Notes under the pieces: model-generated
What the model saw: only the letters and a program-made list of their open reading frames with translations
What the model was told of the DNA's origin: nothing
Databases searched by the model: none
Program-made: the position numbers and the translations under genes
Part shown: positions 9,834 to 21,270 of the stretch, piece by piece
Layout: each line of letters starts with the position of its first letter
How positions within the stretch are numbered: position 1 is the first letter of the stretch
From: Cantharellus purpuraceus
Taxonomy: Eukaryota > Basidiomycota > Agaricomycetes > Cantharellales > Hydnaceae
NCBI GenBank assembly: GCA_025174535.1
Contig: JALBUN010000003.1
Coordinates: 558,001 to 622,000, forward strand
Length of the DNA stretch: 64,000 bases
Direction: 5' to 3'

Positions 9834-11829
9834 TGACAAGCCAGGACGCATCGAGGACATATATTGAACCACTCTGACAGTCCAACTCCACCAGCATCTT
9901 TTTGTATCAAACTTTTAAATAGCGCTGCAACTCCCTCTCTACCTCAGTCTCTAATTCTAGCCATCAATCATCACTCGTGTTTCATTGCCATCGATCATTA
10001 TCAGCCTTTGATTCACACCAATCCTTTCATCATCATTCACATGGCTTCCAATTCTATTGCCCTCTCCAACATCTCTTCTAATAATACGTCACACTGGTCT
10101 CTTGACACAGAGGACTATCAAAAATATGCCGAGCTCCATGGGCATGTTAGGCCACCTCCACGTGTCAAAATACTTCCAAAACTCTTTCAACGTCCAAGAT
10201 CCCCACCATGTCTCTCTTATGCCATTGGTGATCCCATATTCTTTCACAATTCCGTTGAACCATATACATTCCTCGGCATTTCACCTCTATATCGTAACAC
10301 GGATAGAAGAGTCAAACGTGAGGTAGAATTTCAGTTGCCATCACCGACCTATCCTCCCACTTCAATCTGACTCAGGTTACATCGTGTCAGGCAAAGGGAC
10401 CAAATACCCTTGGAACGGGATACCATATGACGCTTGTTCAGAAATACAACAAATACGTATATACAACCTATTTTCCTCAAATTTTATACAATACACTTCA
10501 ATTCAAACTTATTTTCATATTTCAACATGATTCTCAAATTTTACACAATATACTAGATTAAAACATATTGTGATATTTTGGCATAATTCTCAAAAATAAT
10601 TCTTTTTTCCCCATTTAGTGGTGGCAACTCTCTTGAAGGAACATCCAAATATCATTGATTCTTTCTTATACAATACTTATAACATAATTTGAACTATCTT
10701 TAATCCCCACCTGGTATTTGTATATCTAAATACCCTATATAATACCAATTATATTAATACATACATTCCTATTATATCCATGTAAATGATTATGTTCATC
10801 TCAACCAAATATCTTATCTTTTAAAGTTTATTAAAATATAGAATATATGTTTATATTTATGAAAATTTCACACATCCGAAATCTTTTAAGATATCCAAAT
10901 TGTAACTCCCTGGCTTTATGTATCATTGAAATTCTGATGTATATCTCATATACATTAGAATATTGTATACTGACATGATTCCGAACAAGCGTCTATGGAG
11001 ACGTATCACTAAGACAATAAGGAGCATTTGTTGTGGATGCTGACTGAAGTCCTCATGTGACTCAGGGTCAATTTACCTTCGGAGCCGTAGGGAAGATGGT
11101 ATTGGTGGATGTTTCTATTGTTCTTTTATATGACTCACCCCTGTTTCATCTTTTAATTCATTCATACACGACTTACTCATCCTTTTTCTAATTTTGGTTC
11201 TTTTATTACTCGTCACCCCCTATTCTTACAAAGATTACCCCTATCTGTCATTTCATTTCTCCATGATTTCCCCATTAGTAGTTCAACTTCACATGCTTTG
11301 TCAGCTGGCTTGATCAGCATTTCTTGCATCATATTGCATCATTTGCTCCTCATATTGTGTCGTTGTGCCCTGGGGATTTGTATATAAAAGGGTGCTAGTT
11401 TTTGCCTTTGGAATCAATCAACAAGTTTTCAGCCAACGCTCTAAAGTCAAAGTCCATGCTCTAAGTCTATGCTCTACGCTCTACATCACAATCCATCAGC
11501 TCTACACTGAGGTAAAACACCTTGGTTCAACAATTAGATTTCCCTCCACCACCAAGAGGTTGCATCTCCTGAAACCAGCTTTCGCATACCTCCCAACCAG
11601 GCTCCCCATTGTCATCCAGTCACAGAGCACAATCAGCCATCGGGACCAACCTTTTGCTCCCATCCCCATCCAACCACAGAGCACTATTCCACTTCCCTGT
11701 TACTAAGTGCTACCTCTACCCCTCAACCTGATTGATCTTTGAAGTGCTGAACAACTGCATTACACACTGTCTGTTTGCTAGGACCATTGTGCGCAGGCTT
11801 ATAGGATCTATTCCTTAAGCGAACCGACA
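9834..11829 (+). mobile_element. LTR, family B (B3), with MITE inside
   Basis: Runs from TGACAAGCCAGGACGC to GCGAACCGACA; without the MITE at 10429-10993 it is about 1.43 kb like B2. It has LTR D on its left and G1 protease on its right, which are unrelated, so it marks a recombination joint rather than a simple insertion. TATA-like tgtatataaaaggg is near 11379-11392. Confidence 0.8.
10429..10993. mobile_element. MITE M1, 565 bp
   Basis: Terminal inverted repeats GACGCTTGTTC and GAACAAGCGTC with a 3-bp TAT duplication (10426-10428, 10994-10996). The same LTR position without insert is seen in B2 (ccatatggag). AT-rich, non-coding. A near-identical copy is at 57070-57634 and a shorter one at 41117-41522. 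The 3-bp duplication would fit PIF/Harbinger- or CACTA-type transposition; the superfamily is not settled. Confidence 0.9.
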
Positions 11830-12350
11830 CCGCTATCCAAGCATTAATTGACTCCGGTTCTACTCACTGTTTCCTTGATTCCTCTTTCTCCAATTTACAT
11901 AAACTCCATACATACATCATAACTCTGATACCGCTCTGATTATTTGATGGCACTACTAACACTGTTATTTCACGAGACCTGTCTATCCGTTTTTCTGTTG
12001 GAAAAATCCAGAACCTTACATTCTATGTTACTCCACTTGACTCCAGCTGTTCTGTGGTTCTCAGACATAACTGGCTCACCCGCTACAATCCATTGACTGA
12101 CTGCATTGGGCCATATCACATTCTGTTCTCCAGTGCAGGCTGTGTCATTCCCAATGTCACCAGCAACTTTAGGTGCGAAATTATCTTCCACCTCCGCTGA
12201 CTCCACTCCAATAGATACTCCATCTACCCCTCCATCTATATCAATGGTGGACACTATGGTCTTCACCAGACTAAGCAAACTGGATGGCTCTCACATGTTC
12301 CAGGTTCACCTCTCCAACCCAATGTTCCCCACTGCCCGTTCCGCCTGATC
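11830..12350 (+). pseudogene. G1 protease region
   Basis: Contains the aspartic protease active-site motif ALIDSGSTHCF (about 11845-11877) and downstream an LGHNWLT-like block reading LRHNWLTRYNPL (about 12058-12093). The same region occurs in G2 at about 47775-48071. Several TGA stops interrupt the frame. Would cleave the Gag-Pol polyprotein if intact. Confidence 0.8.
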
Positions 12351-12359
12351 AACTCCACC

Positions 12360-13730
12360 GGACCTATCTATGGTTCCTAAGGAGTATCATGAGTTTGCTG
12401 ACATGTTCAGCAAGTCTAAAGCCGACTCCCTAGCGGAACACCGACCATATGATCTCAAGATTGAGTTGGATGACAACTCCACCCCTCCACTTGGCCCTAT
12501 CTACTCACTATCCCAAAAAGATACTGGCTCTCCAAACATTCATAGATGAGAACTTGGCCACAGGCTTCATCTGCCCATCCCTATCCCCCCATGGAGCTCC
12601 AGTCCTATTTGTCCACAAAAAGGACGGATCACTCTGTCTATGCGTCAACTTCTGAGGACTTAACAAAATCACCAAGAAAGACTGATACCCAATACCCCAC
12701 ACCGTGGACCTACTCGAGAGTCCTCAAAAGGCTAAGATCTATTCCAAAATAGATCTCCAACATGCCTACCATCTAGTCCACATCCGAGAAGGCAATTAGT
12801 GGAAGACAACTTTCCACACTCAATATGGACCTTTCGAATGGTGCGTCATACCCTTTGGACTAACCAATGCTCCAGCCGCCTTCCAGAGGTTCATGAATGA
12901 TACCTTCACCAACCTCCTCAATGTGACCATCCTCATTTACTTAGATGACATTTTGGTATATTCAGATAACAAAGAAGAGCATTGGACACATGTCCAAGAA
13001 GTACTCCAACGTCTCTGAAAACATGGCCTCTTCACCCACACTGACAAATGCAAATTCCACTCTGACTCAGTCAAGTATCTAGGCTATATCCTCTCCCCGG
13101 CAGGACTGACAATGTCCGATGACAAAATCAAAGCCATACAGGAATGGCCGGAACTGCAGAAAGTCAAAGACGTACAGTCCTTCCTGGGGTTCGTCAACTT
13201 CTACTGCTGCTTCATTTATGGCTACTCCGATATCACCATTCCGCTCACCTGACTTGCTAGGAAGGGTACCCAATGGAATTTCACTGACAAATGTAGACAG
13301 AGCTTTGAGACCTTGAAGAAGGCCTTTACTTCCACTCCAATACTGACTCATTGGGTTCCAGATGTTCCTATCCTATTAGAGACCGATGCCTCCGACTATG
13401 CACTTGCCGTGATCCTGTCCATCCGATCGCTTTTCACTCATGTACATTTACGCCCCCCAAACTGAACTATGACGTCCATGACAAAGAGCTCCTTGCCATA
13501 TATGAAGCCTTCTGGATATGGAGACACTACCTCGAAGGCCCCTCCGATCCGGTGGATGTCATAACAGACCACAAGAACTTGGAATACTTCTCCACAGCGA
13601 AACTACTCACCCGGAGACAAGTCTGATGGTCCAAATACCTGTCTCAGTTCAATCTTGTTATCTGTTTCTGTCCTGGTTGACTCGGAGCAAAGCCCAATGC
13701 ATTAACTAGATGCTGGGACATCTACCCTAA
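12360..13730 (+). pseudogene. G1 reverse transcriptase and RNase H
   Basis: Reads EYHEFADMFSKSKAD and PYDLKIEL (start of the Ty3/gypsy RT), [29 protein letters not shown] and the catalytic [12 protein letters not shown] (about 12928-12963), then the RNase H LLETDASDYAL block (about 13372-13404), YDVHDKELLAI and ITDHKNLEYF. Broken by frame shifts and TGA stops, for example at 12653-12655 inside the FRGL motif, 13016-13018, 13250-13252, 13624-13626 and 13678-13680. Confidence 0.85.
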
Positions 13731-13759
13731 AGAGGGGAGTAGTGACTATGCCACTGTAA

Positions 13760-14950
13760 ACCCACACAACCTTCGTCCTGTGTTCACTAACGAGCAGCTG
13801 GCATTGTCCCTACAAGCATCCACCCTCATGACTCCCACCCTCCGAGCTGTTACCATTATGGACATCAACCAACTCCGCTCTGACATCCGCTCATCACTCC
13901 GATCTGATCCTGTTGCAGTTAAACACTTGGACAACCCTTCCAATCTGAAGTGATCACTTGACCCCAAAGGACACCTCCGACACAACAACCAGATATACGT
14001 CCCCAATGCCAACGGTCTCCAGCTCTGAGTTTTGCAGTATTACCATGATCACCTGATCTCCAGCCATTTTGGGCAAAATTGCACACAAAGGTTAATCTGA
14101 CAAGACTACATATGGCCAAAAATGCGGGAATACATTCAACGCTACTGTAACTCCTGTACCACCTGTATGTGCTCAAAATCGCAAAGGCACAAACCCTATG
14201 GAACACTTAAGCAACTTCTGGTCCTGGAGCAACCATGGAACTCCATCTCCATGGATTTCATAGAGAAACTCCCTCCATCGCTCAGATATGACACCATACT
14301 TGTGATTGTCGACAGGTTCACTAAACAGTCACTATTCATTCCGATGCATGACACCATCACCTCTGCCTCACTAGCTAAGTTGTTTATTCTCCACGTATTC
14401 TCTAAACACAGAGTCCCATCGCATGTCACGTCCGATCAGGGCTCGGAGTTCATGTCCTCCTTCTTCCACACATTAGAAAAGGCTCTTGACATGAAGTTTC
14501 ATTTCACCTCTGGATACCATCCTGAAGGAGACAGACAAACAGAACGAATGAATCAGTCCCTGGAACAATATCTCTGAGTCTATTGTAACTATCAACAAGA
14601 CAACTGGGCTGACCTACTTCCGATTGCAGAGTTTGCCTACAACAATGCTCTGAACATGACTACTGGCGTCTCTCCATTCTTTGCTAATAAAGGCTACCAT
14701 CCGAACATCTCCGTCCACCCTGAGAAGGAACTCACCTCCACCAAAGCCTGCCAATTTGTAACTGACATTGACCAACTACACCAACATCTCCAAGAAACCA
14801 TCTCCAATGCCCAGAAACAATACCAAGTCTCTGCAGACTGACACCGCAATCTGGCTCTGGACCTGCAAATCAGAGATGAAGTATTCGTCAAGGCTGAACA
14901 CTTCTGGACCACCCATCCATTGAATAAACTCTCCGAGAAATACTTAGGTC
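13760..14950 (+). pseudogene. G1 integrase
   Basis: Contains the CNSCTTCMCSKS half of the zinc-binding domain (about 14149-14184), then the core with all three acidic residues visible: SMDFIEKLP, TSDQGSEF and HPEGDRQTE. The longest uninterrupted frame is 14122-14577, ended by TGA where G2 has CAA. Upstream an HFGQN-like His segment lies near 14068. LTR J1 cuts the reading after LGPY (about 14955). Confidence 0.85.
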
Positions 14951-14955
14951 CTTAT

Positions 14956-15709
14956 TGTTATTTGGAAAACCGGACTTCTGGGGAGAAAAAGGAGAGGGAA
15001 GAACAGAGGGGATAGGAGGGATAGGAGCATATAGGAGGCTCAGGAGCTCAGGAGGGGATAAGGAGACAAGGGGAAACGACTGGGAGGGGGAGGGAGGAGC
15101 CCCTGTAAGCTCCACAATGATCTGAACATTCACCCTAATTTTTCTTTTGATTTATTTTGTCATTTTTTCCCTATTTGACATCACCCCCCATTTTTTTTTT
15201 ATCATAAATCACTTTCCCTTTATTCATATGACACAGAACTTTTATCACGAGTTATTAGCATGCATATCTTGTATAAAACATGCCTAGCTAGATATGCAAT
15301 GGACTAGAGAATTTCCTCTCACTTGTTTTTGTTGTCTTGTATATGAACTATTCATATCTGGAATAACTCCAGAATGAACGCATATTTCTACAATCTTTTG
15401 CATAATCTACTAGGATATTGCAACATCTATTTGAATCCCAGTTTTTGAAGCCTAAGCTCCACTGGTTGATTTTCTATTAAGCATTTACTCAATTTCGAAG
15501 CATCAGTTCCTGCTGCATACTTAAATTGTCAATATCTAGACGAAGATCACACCAAATCTTTTCAAACTTTGTAGGAAGATACTACTCAAGTATATCCTTC
15601 ATTCGAATGTGCATACACCCAGTCCACATCACTTCCCCACTCCCTACTCAAATTCTACTTCACACGGAACACTCTCAGCAAGGCACCGTCACAAATTTAT
15701 TTCCCAACA
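14956..15709 (+). mobile_element. Solo LTR, family J (J1), 754 bp
   Basis: Starts TGTTATTTGG, ends TTTCCCAACA, with a perfect CTTAT duplication (14951-14955, 15710-15714). G2 has the uninterrupted site (ccttatgaggtc, about 54417-54428). The first 200 bases are strongly purine-rich, followed by T-rich DNA. Confidence 0.9.
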
Positions 15710-15714
15710 CTTAT

Positions 15715-16110
15715 GAGGTCATTGCTCATGCAGGCAGCAGATCCTTCACCCTCCACCTCCCTGACCACTTCTGAGCAGTTCACCTGGTCTTCCATATATC
15801 AATGCTTGAACCTGCTACTACAAACGAGATCTCCGGTCGCACACAACCTCCACCTCCTCCAATCATCATCGAAGGAGATAATGAATCTGAGATATCTGAG
15901 ATCCTGGACTCAAAGATTGATCGTCAGTACAAGTGCAAGCTACAGTACCTAGTCAAATGGACTGGATACGAAGGCACCAATGAAGAGTCCACATGGATCT
16001 CCGCATCCAAACTCAACCATGCATCTGAATCCGTCTCCAATTTTCATTCCACTTATCCAGACAAACCTGGCCCTCTTATGAATCTTTATCCATTTCACAT
16101 GATCATTTCA
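15715..16110 (+). pseudogene. G1 integrase tail and chromodomain
   Basis: Resumes at EVIAHAGSRSFTLHLP (integrase C-terminal beta domain), VHLVFHISMLEP, then a chromodomain: EISEILDSKIDRQYKCK, YLVKWTGYEGTNEESTW (about 15893-15998). The aromatic and acidic positions that form the methyl-lysine pocket in chromodomains appear conserved. The corresponding part of G2 is 54501-54798. Confidence 0.85.
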
Positions 16111-16433
16111 TTACAAAGTCACAAAGGAAATTACAAGTCTACCCAAACTCTGAAGGAATCTCACTCCGCCCCATTTTTCTCCACTCCGAAATATTACAAT
16201 CAAATCATTTTCATTTTTAAAGTTATACATTGTGTTTCCTTTTTCCCTTCCCCTTGTCTACCTCAGGCTCCATCTCCAACTCATCATCACTCTCTACATC
16301 CAACACCCAATCTTTCTCATCCCCCATGTCTGAATCCTCATCCAAGGGGGCCATGAACTTCTGCAGCTGCCACAACTCAGCAGTCCACTGACCCTCCAGA
16401 ACCTCCTTCCATTTCATCATCTTCACCAGCTCA

Positions 16434-17765
16434 CTAACAACCCCTCTGTCCACCAGAGGTGCTCTGACTTTGGGGATTAAACTTTCCATCAATCCTACAC
16501 CCTCCTTTCCGACCCCGACAGCGATCACAGGACCGAAGGCAGCGAGTTGGGCCAGTGGGCCATACACACTCCACACCCATGTCATGACACAAGTTGCAAA
16601 TCACACTGGGCCTGCCGAATGGCTCCATCAGGGCCAGAGCCTTGGGCAGTCTGCTTCTTCTTGATGCGGCCTCCAAGTGCTCCCTCTCCTCCTCCTTGTC
16701 CTGCTGTTCTGCTGCCGCCTTCTCCATCTTACACTTGCGGATCTGGATCACTGACCTAGCAACATGCAGCTCCTTCTTATGAGTCGCCAATATGTGATTC
16801 TCCACCTTGCACCATATGACCCTCCAATCCACCTCCCGCTTCTCCATATCAGCACTCAGGTGCGCCTTCAATGAAAAGATCATGACCTTGAGGTTTTTCT
16901 TGGTGGTAGCAGCATATAGCTCCGCCCTTTTGCAAGCTTCAACTGCAGCTACCCAAGCCATCTCCTCATAGCAATTTGAGGTTGGATCTGGCTCCATATC
17001 CATCCTGACATCCACACCCACCTCAGGCTCTGCATTTGCATTGAGCTCCATGTTGGCATCGGGATCCACTTCTACTTCCACCCTCTCCACCTCTGCTGCG
17101 TCATCTTCCTCAGCTGCACCCACTGCAAATAACAGCCATGACTGCAGACATAATGGTGAGTCCACCAGAGGGACAGTTGTCAGACGGGTTGACTCCATCC
17201 GTGTGATTGAGATAATGGCGACCTTGGGGGTTCCTGCCCGTATTGGCACACTCGGACTCCCTGAGTGACTAGTCACCCCTGCCCCAGTCACCTCTACCTC
17301 CATGGCAGCTTCTAGCTCATGCGCCTGCTCTTCCACTTCCTTCAGCCTCACGGCCTCCATTGCAGCTGCAAGCTCCCTGACCCTGTGGGCTTGCTTGGCC
17401 TTCACTTCTTCCTCCTTCCATCTCCATTCTGCCTCTGCCTCCTCCTTCCATCTCCACTCCTCCTCCTCCTCCTTCTGTCTCCGTTCCACCTCCTCCTCCT
17501 CCTTCCATCTCCGTTCTGCTTCCTCCTCCTCCTTCCATCTCCGTTCTGCTTCCTCCTCCTCCTTCCGTCTCCATTCTACCTCCTCCTCCTCCTTCCATCT
17601 CCACTCCTCTTCCTCTTCCTTCCATCGGGCCAGGAGCAACTGCTCGAGCTCAGCCACACTCATGTTTGCCAAAGGGTTTGACATCGTTGAGGATAAGACC
17701 TCAATCATGCCCCTCCTTTTATATGTCTCCAGACCCCCAGTATAACTCTGACTACGCCCAACCAT
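16434..17765 (-). CDS. Antisense ORF of G1: E/K/R-rich protein with Zn2Cys6-spaced cysteines
   Basis: An open frame of 443 codons from ATG at 17765; an internal ATG at 17684 (MSNPLANMSVAELEQLL) is an alternative start and is conserved in G2. Parts in order: about 90 residues of WKEEEE/RRKEEEE repeats predicted to be a charged coiled coil; an Ala/Glu-rich helix; an acidic middle rich in Asp, Val and Met; a second helical block; then six cysteines spaced CX2CX6CX12CX2CX6C (from CNLCHDMGVEC to CDRCRGRKGGC, about 16495-16605). This spacing fits fungal Zn(II)2Cys6 clusters, with the basic CRxRK half second. The conserved C-terminus (KWKEVLEG...DDELEMEPE) continues in another frame down to about 16223, so this copy has a frame shift near 16434-16585. 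Convergent with pol and about 120 bp from it. Function unknown. Confidence 0.6.
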   Translation of the reverse strand: MVGRSQSYTGGLETYKRRGMIEVLSSTMSNPLANMSVAELEQLLLARWKEEEEEWRWKEEEEVEWRRKEEEEAERRWKEEEEAERRWKEEEEVERRQKEEEEEWRWKEEAEAEWRWKEEEVKAKQAHRVRELAAAMEAVRLKEVEEQAHELEAAMEVEVTGAGVTSHSGSPSVPIRAGTPKVAIISITRMESTRLTTVPLVDSPLCLQSWLLFAVGAAEEDDAAEVERVEVEVDPDANMELNANAEPEVGVDVRMDMEPDPTSNCYEEMAWVAAVEACKRAELYAATTKKNLKVMIFSLKAHLSADMEKREVDWRVIWCKVENHILATHKKELHVARSVIQIRKCKMEKAAAEQQDKEEEREHLEAASRRSRLPKALALMEPFGRPSVICNLCHDMGVECVWPTGPTRCLRSCDRCRGRKGGCRIDGKFNPQSQSTSGGQRGC

Positions 17766-17825
17766 CTCACCTATTCAATCCATGGACATGAGGCCTCAGG
17801 GGCTCGGCCTTAAATGGAGAGATAC

Positions 17826-18354
17826 TGTTATGACTATATTTATTAATGCCCAGATCCCTGTCCAATCCACTCAGATCCCCGCACATATGAAATCTATACT
17901 CCATTTGGAAACCATCACGTCTCCATTTATCTGTCCAATTGTCACCGCCAAATCTCGCCCATCCATGTCCAGTTCCAATTGATGCATCAGCATCACCATA
18001 GGAACCCAGACATCCGTCCCTGTCAGACTCAGACATACTCATGTAAGGCCGTTGGCCTTGGAGACCCATCACTGGAGTAATTATTATTAGATTTCAAATA
18101 TGTATTTAAGTTGCCCAACTGGGGACTTCATTCCCCAGTTTGAATATCAAATCACACCTAGTTCCTAAGTCCAATCCTAACTATCTAAGTCATACTCCAT
18201 CTCCGAAATCTCAGACACTGGTATTAGTGAGGGTGCAGCACATAAGCTGAAGCCAAGTCCGTTCCAACCCCCACAACACACCCCAATTCCCTCTCTGACT
18301 CCGACTGTCACTCTGACCCAACCTCCAACCCCCAATCAGACCTAGTGTGTAACA
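17826..18354 (+). mobile_element. LTR C (C2), 3' LTR of G1, 529 bp
   Basis: Runs from TGTTATGAC to GTGTGTAACA. A short purine-rich AAATGGAGAGATA precedes it (about 17812-17824) as a likely polypurine primer site, and the same sequence precedes the G2 3' LTR at 56827. To its right the DNA changes abruptly to G4 reverse transcriptase. Confidence 0.85.
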
Positions 18355-18842
18355 CACCCTACCTGCTCACAAGCCATATGATTTGAAGATTGAATTGGAA
18401 GATAGAACATCTCCTCCTTTTGGTCTGATCTACTCCTTGTCTCAGAGAAAACTCCAGGCTCTTTGAGAATTCATTGATGAGCATCTATCTTACAGTTTCA
18501 TCCAGCCAACCTGATCTCTGGGCAGTGCTCCAGTCCTTTTCATTCAGAAAAAAGACAGCTCCCTCTGACTCTTTGTTGATTTCAGGGGTCTCAATAAAAT
18601 CACCAAAAAAGACCATTATCCACTTCCTCGCATCTCTGATCTTCTTGACAGTCCTAGGAAGGCTCGATTCTTCACCAAAATCAATCTCCAGCATGCTTAC
18701 CATCTTGTCCAGATTCATGAAGGTGATGAATGGAAGACTGTGTTTTGCACTCACTATGCTCATTCAAGTGGTGCGTTATGCCCTTTGGACTTACCAATGC
18801 TCTGGCAGCATTCCAGCATCTTATGAATGACATCTTCTCCAA
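18355..18842 (+). pseudogene. G4 reverse transcriptase, first part
   Basis: A diverged relative of the G pol: [37 protein letters not shown] and the start of the FGLTNA motif can be read across three frames with stops. It begins in mid-domain at the G1 LTR and is cut by solo LTR H1 at 18843. Confidence 0.75.
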
Positions 18843-20211
18843 TGTTGGGGTATATGCAGTTCTAAACTACTTCAAATAAGGACTATTATTTAGTAGTTTA
18901 AAGGTATTTCAAATGTTCTATTGAATGTACTTATATTTCGCTTTTTTGTGTATTTGAGCCCACAAGTGTACACAAGGGGTCGGTTGCTGATATAATCTGT
19001 CATTCAACTCCAATGCACGCATTACATAATCATCAGAATTTGCACACTTCAGCCAAAAGTGGCCACAGAAGCTTCTGACACCTTCCTGGACCTTCCACAA
19101 GGTTCCCCAGCCTTCTCTTTCCTTCCAGGGGCTTCCCTAAGCGCCAGGAATGTTCTCTGATTAGTTACATAAGCTAGATAGTCCATGTATATAAAAAGGG
19201 CTGCAACAGCAGTGCAAAAATAAGATCTTTTTACCACACACACAGCAGTGTCCACTCAAGCATTGAGTAATCATCACATAAGCATCACGCTTATATCAGC
19301 TACTCTTAGTGTATATTAACTTTGATTGACTCTTGGAGAAGCCAGAAGTTATTATATTACAAGCACAGCAGGCTCTAATATTAATCAAACTTGGAGAAGA
19401 GGTTAATACGGAGTCACTGATTAGTAATTAACACACTACAAGCCCACTCGGAGCAGTAACTTGAAGTGTATTAATTGTTATTCATTGATCAAGAACCTTA
19501 CACGTGTAATTGAGACTCTGAGGTTAGCCAAATTATCACGTATCGGGCTATTGGTTATAATCAAGAATCTTGCATGTTTAATTGAGACTCTGAGGTTAGT
19601 CAGGTTAATACGTACTAGGCTATTGATTGGTCAAGAATACTGCACGTTTAATTGAGACTCTGAGGTTAGTCAGGTTAACATGTACTTTGCTATTGATCAG
19701 TTGGTTCAATTGTGGGCATTTCAATAAATCAACAACACAGTCTATTAACTCACCTCTTTTGAGACGAGATTAATATCCCTTGACTGTTGATTCTATCACA
19801 GATAAACACGTGCAGTGAATACACTTGTTCAGAAGGAAGTGTTCAAGTGCGTATCTATCTTTTTACGTTGAAGGGATTATTGTTGGCTTTAATCCACTCA
19901 ACCCGCGGTACTAAGGCACTAGGTTACTTCCCCCTTTGAAGTATCTGAACCCTTGAACGCCTGTCAATCTTTGACTTTACATTGCATTAGCAGTAAAGTG
20001 TGAACTACATGTGACAAGCATAAATCTCTATTGCTTCACTTCCTGTGGCAACATTGATTGTAATTGTTCACCGGAGTATAATTTCTTAATTGGATTCTCC
20101 GTTAAAATAGTTTCAAGCTTATTGCTAGCCTTGAAAGGTCATACATCCTCGGGCTAAACTTAGATTGTGATTAACACCACAGTTTAGGTTGAAGTTCATG
20201 GTTCCAAAACA
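18843..20211 (+). mobile_element. Solo LTR, family H (H1), 1369 bp
   Basis: Starts TGTTGGGGTA, ends GGTTCCAAAACA, with a perfect TCCAA duplication (18838-18842, 20212-20216). TATA-like atgtataaaaag (gtatataaaaaggg) is near 19185-19200. The end resembles that of family E, suggesting related LTR families. Pieces of H recur at 42678-42943. Confidence 0.9.
19490..19702. repeat. Three tandem copies of a 70-72 bp unit in LTR H1
   Basis: Units begin caagaacct/caagaatct/caagaatac at 19490, 19562 and 19632 and share aattgagactctgaggttag. Lies in the likely 5' untranslated part of the LTR transcript. Confidence 0.85.
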
Positions 20212-21270
20212 TCCAACCTCCTGGATATATGCATCCTCATGTACTTGGATGATATCCTGATATACTCCAACAACTCTGAAGAACACAGCAACCATGTCTG
20301 TGAAGTCCTTCTCTGACTCCAGAAGCACAAGCTGTATGCTTGAGCTGACAAATGTTCTTTCCATGAGAGCACAGTTGAGTACCTCAGATATATATTATTT
20401 CCCAGACTTACTATGGACTCCAGCAAAGTCCAGGTAATACAAGATTGGCCAGAACCCCACAAAGTCAAGGACATTCAATCCTTCTTAGGATGTGCCAACT
20501 TCTATAGGCATTTTATATTCAACTACTCTGATCTCACAGTTCCACTGACTCACTTAACTTGTAAAGAAACTCCATGGGAGTTCTTGGACTCCTGTCAGAC
20601 ATCCTTCAAAACATTAAAGAGAGCTTTCACTACAGCTCCAGTCTTATCACAATGGAACCCTAGATCCCCAATCATTGTAGAAACTGATGCCTCCGACTAT
20701 GCACTTGCAGCCATTTTATCAACCGTCTCTCCAATAGACAACGAGATCCATCCAATAGCTTTCCACTCCCAGATGTTCACTCTGGCGGAGTTAAACTATG
20801 ATGTCCATGATAAAGAACTACTCGCAATCTTTGAAGCTTTCAAGTCCTGGCAACATTACCTTGAAGGATCTCCAACTCCAGTCAATGTCATTACAGACCA
20901 CAAGAACCTCAAATACTTTTCAACTACCAAACTCCTTACTCAGCGGCAAGCCCACTGGTCCAAATTCCTGTCCCAGTTTAATCTGGTAATCTGTTTCTGT
21001 CCCGGCAAACTTGGTACAAAACTGGACTTGTTAACTAGATGATGGGACGTCTATCCTAAAGAGGGAGGAAATGATTATGCAGTAGTAAATCCACATAATC
21101 TTAGGCCTGTGTTCACTAATGAACAGTTAACCGCTTCCCTCTGAGCAATGGCATTCTACTCTCCAGTCCTCCAAGCAGCCATCACTATGGACATTGATAC
21201 ACTCCACTCTGATATCCGATCCACACTCTGATCAGATCCAGCCATCTCCAGACATCTCATTAAACCGACC
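20212..21270 (+). pseudogene. G4 reverse transcriptase and RNase H, second part
   Basis: Continues directly from 18842: ILMYLDDILIYS with the catalytic YLDD (about 20236-20271), then a frame open from 20413 to 21042 with QSFLGCANFYRHFI, the RNase H IVETDASDYALA, YDVHDKELLAIFEAF, ITDHKNLKYF. It fades out near 21270 before the integrase. Better preserved in frame than G1. Confidence 0.85.

Larger units (their letters stand above)
11830..18354 (+). mobile_element. Ty3/gypsy chromovirus copy G1 with antisense ORF
   Basis: Order: protease, reverse transcriptase, RNase H, integrase, chromodomain (all +), then an ORF on the minus strand, then the 3' LTR of family C (17826-18354). The gag and 5' LTR are lost at the B3 joint. 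A 754-bp solo LTR (J1) interrupts the integrase tail. Most in-frame stops are TGA. G2 (46101-57944) has the same order, and G3 (37589-39115) shows the 5' LTR followed by gag. Confidence 0.85.

Noticed and set aside
18843..20211. LTR H1 as a host promoter or lncRNA region
   Set aside because: The TG/CA ends and perfect TCCAA duplication within a reverse transcriptase show it to be a solo LTR.
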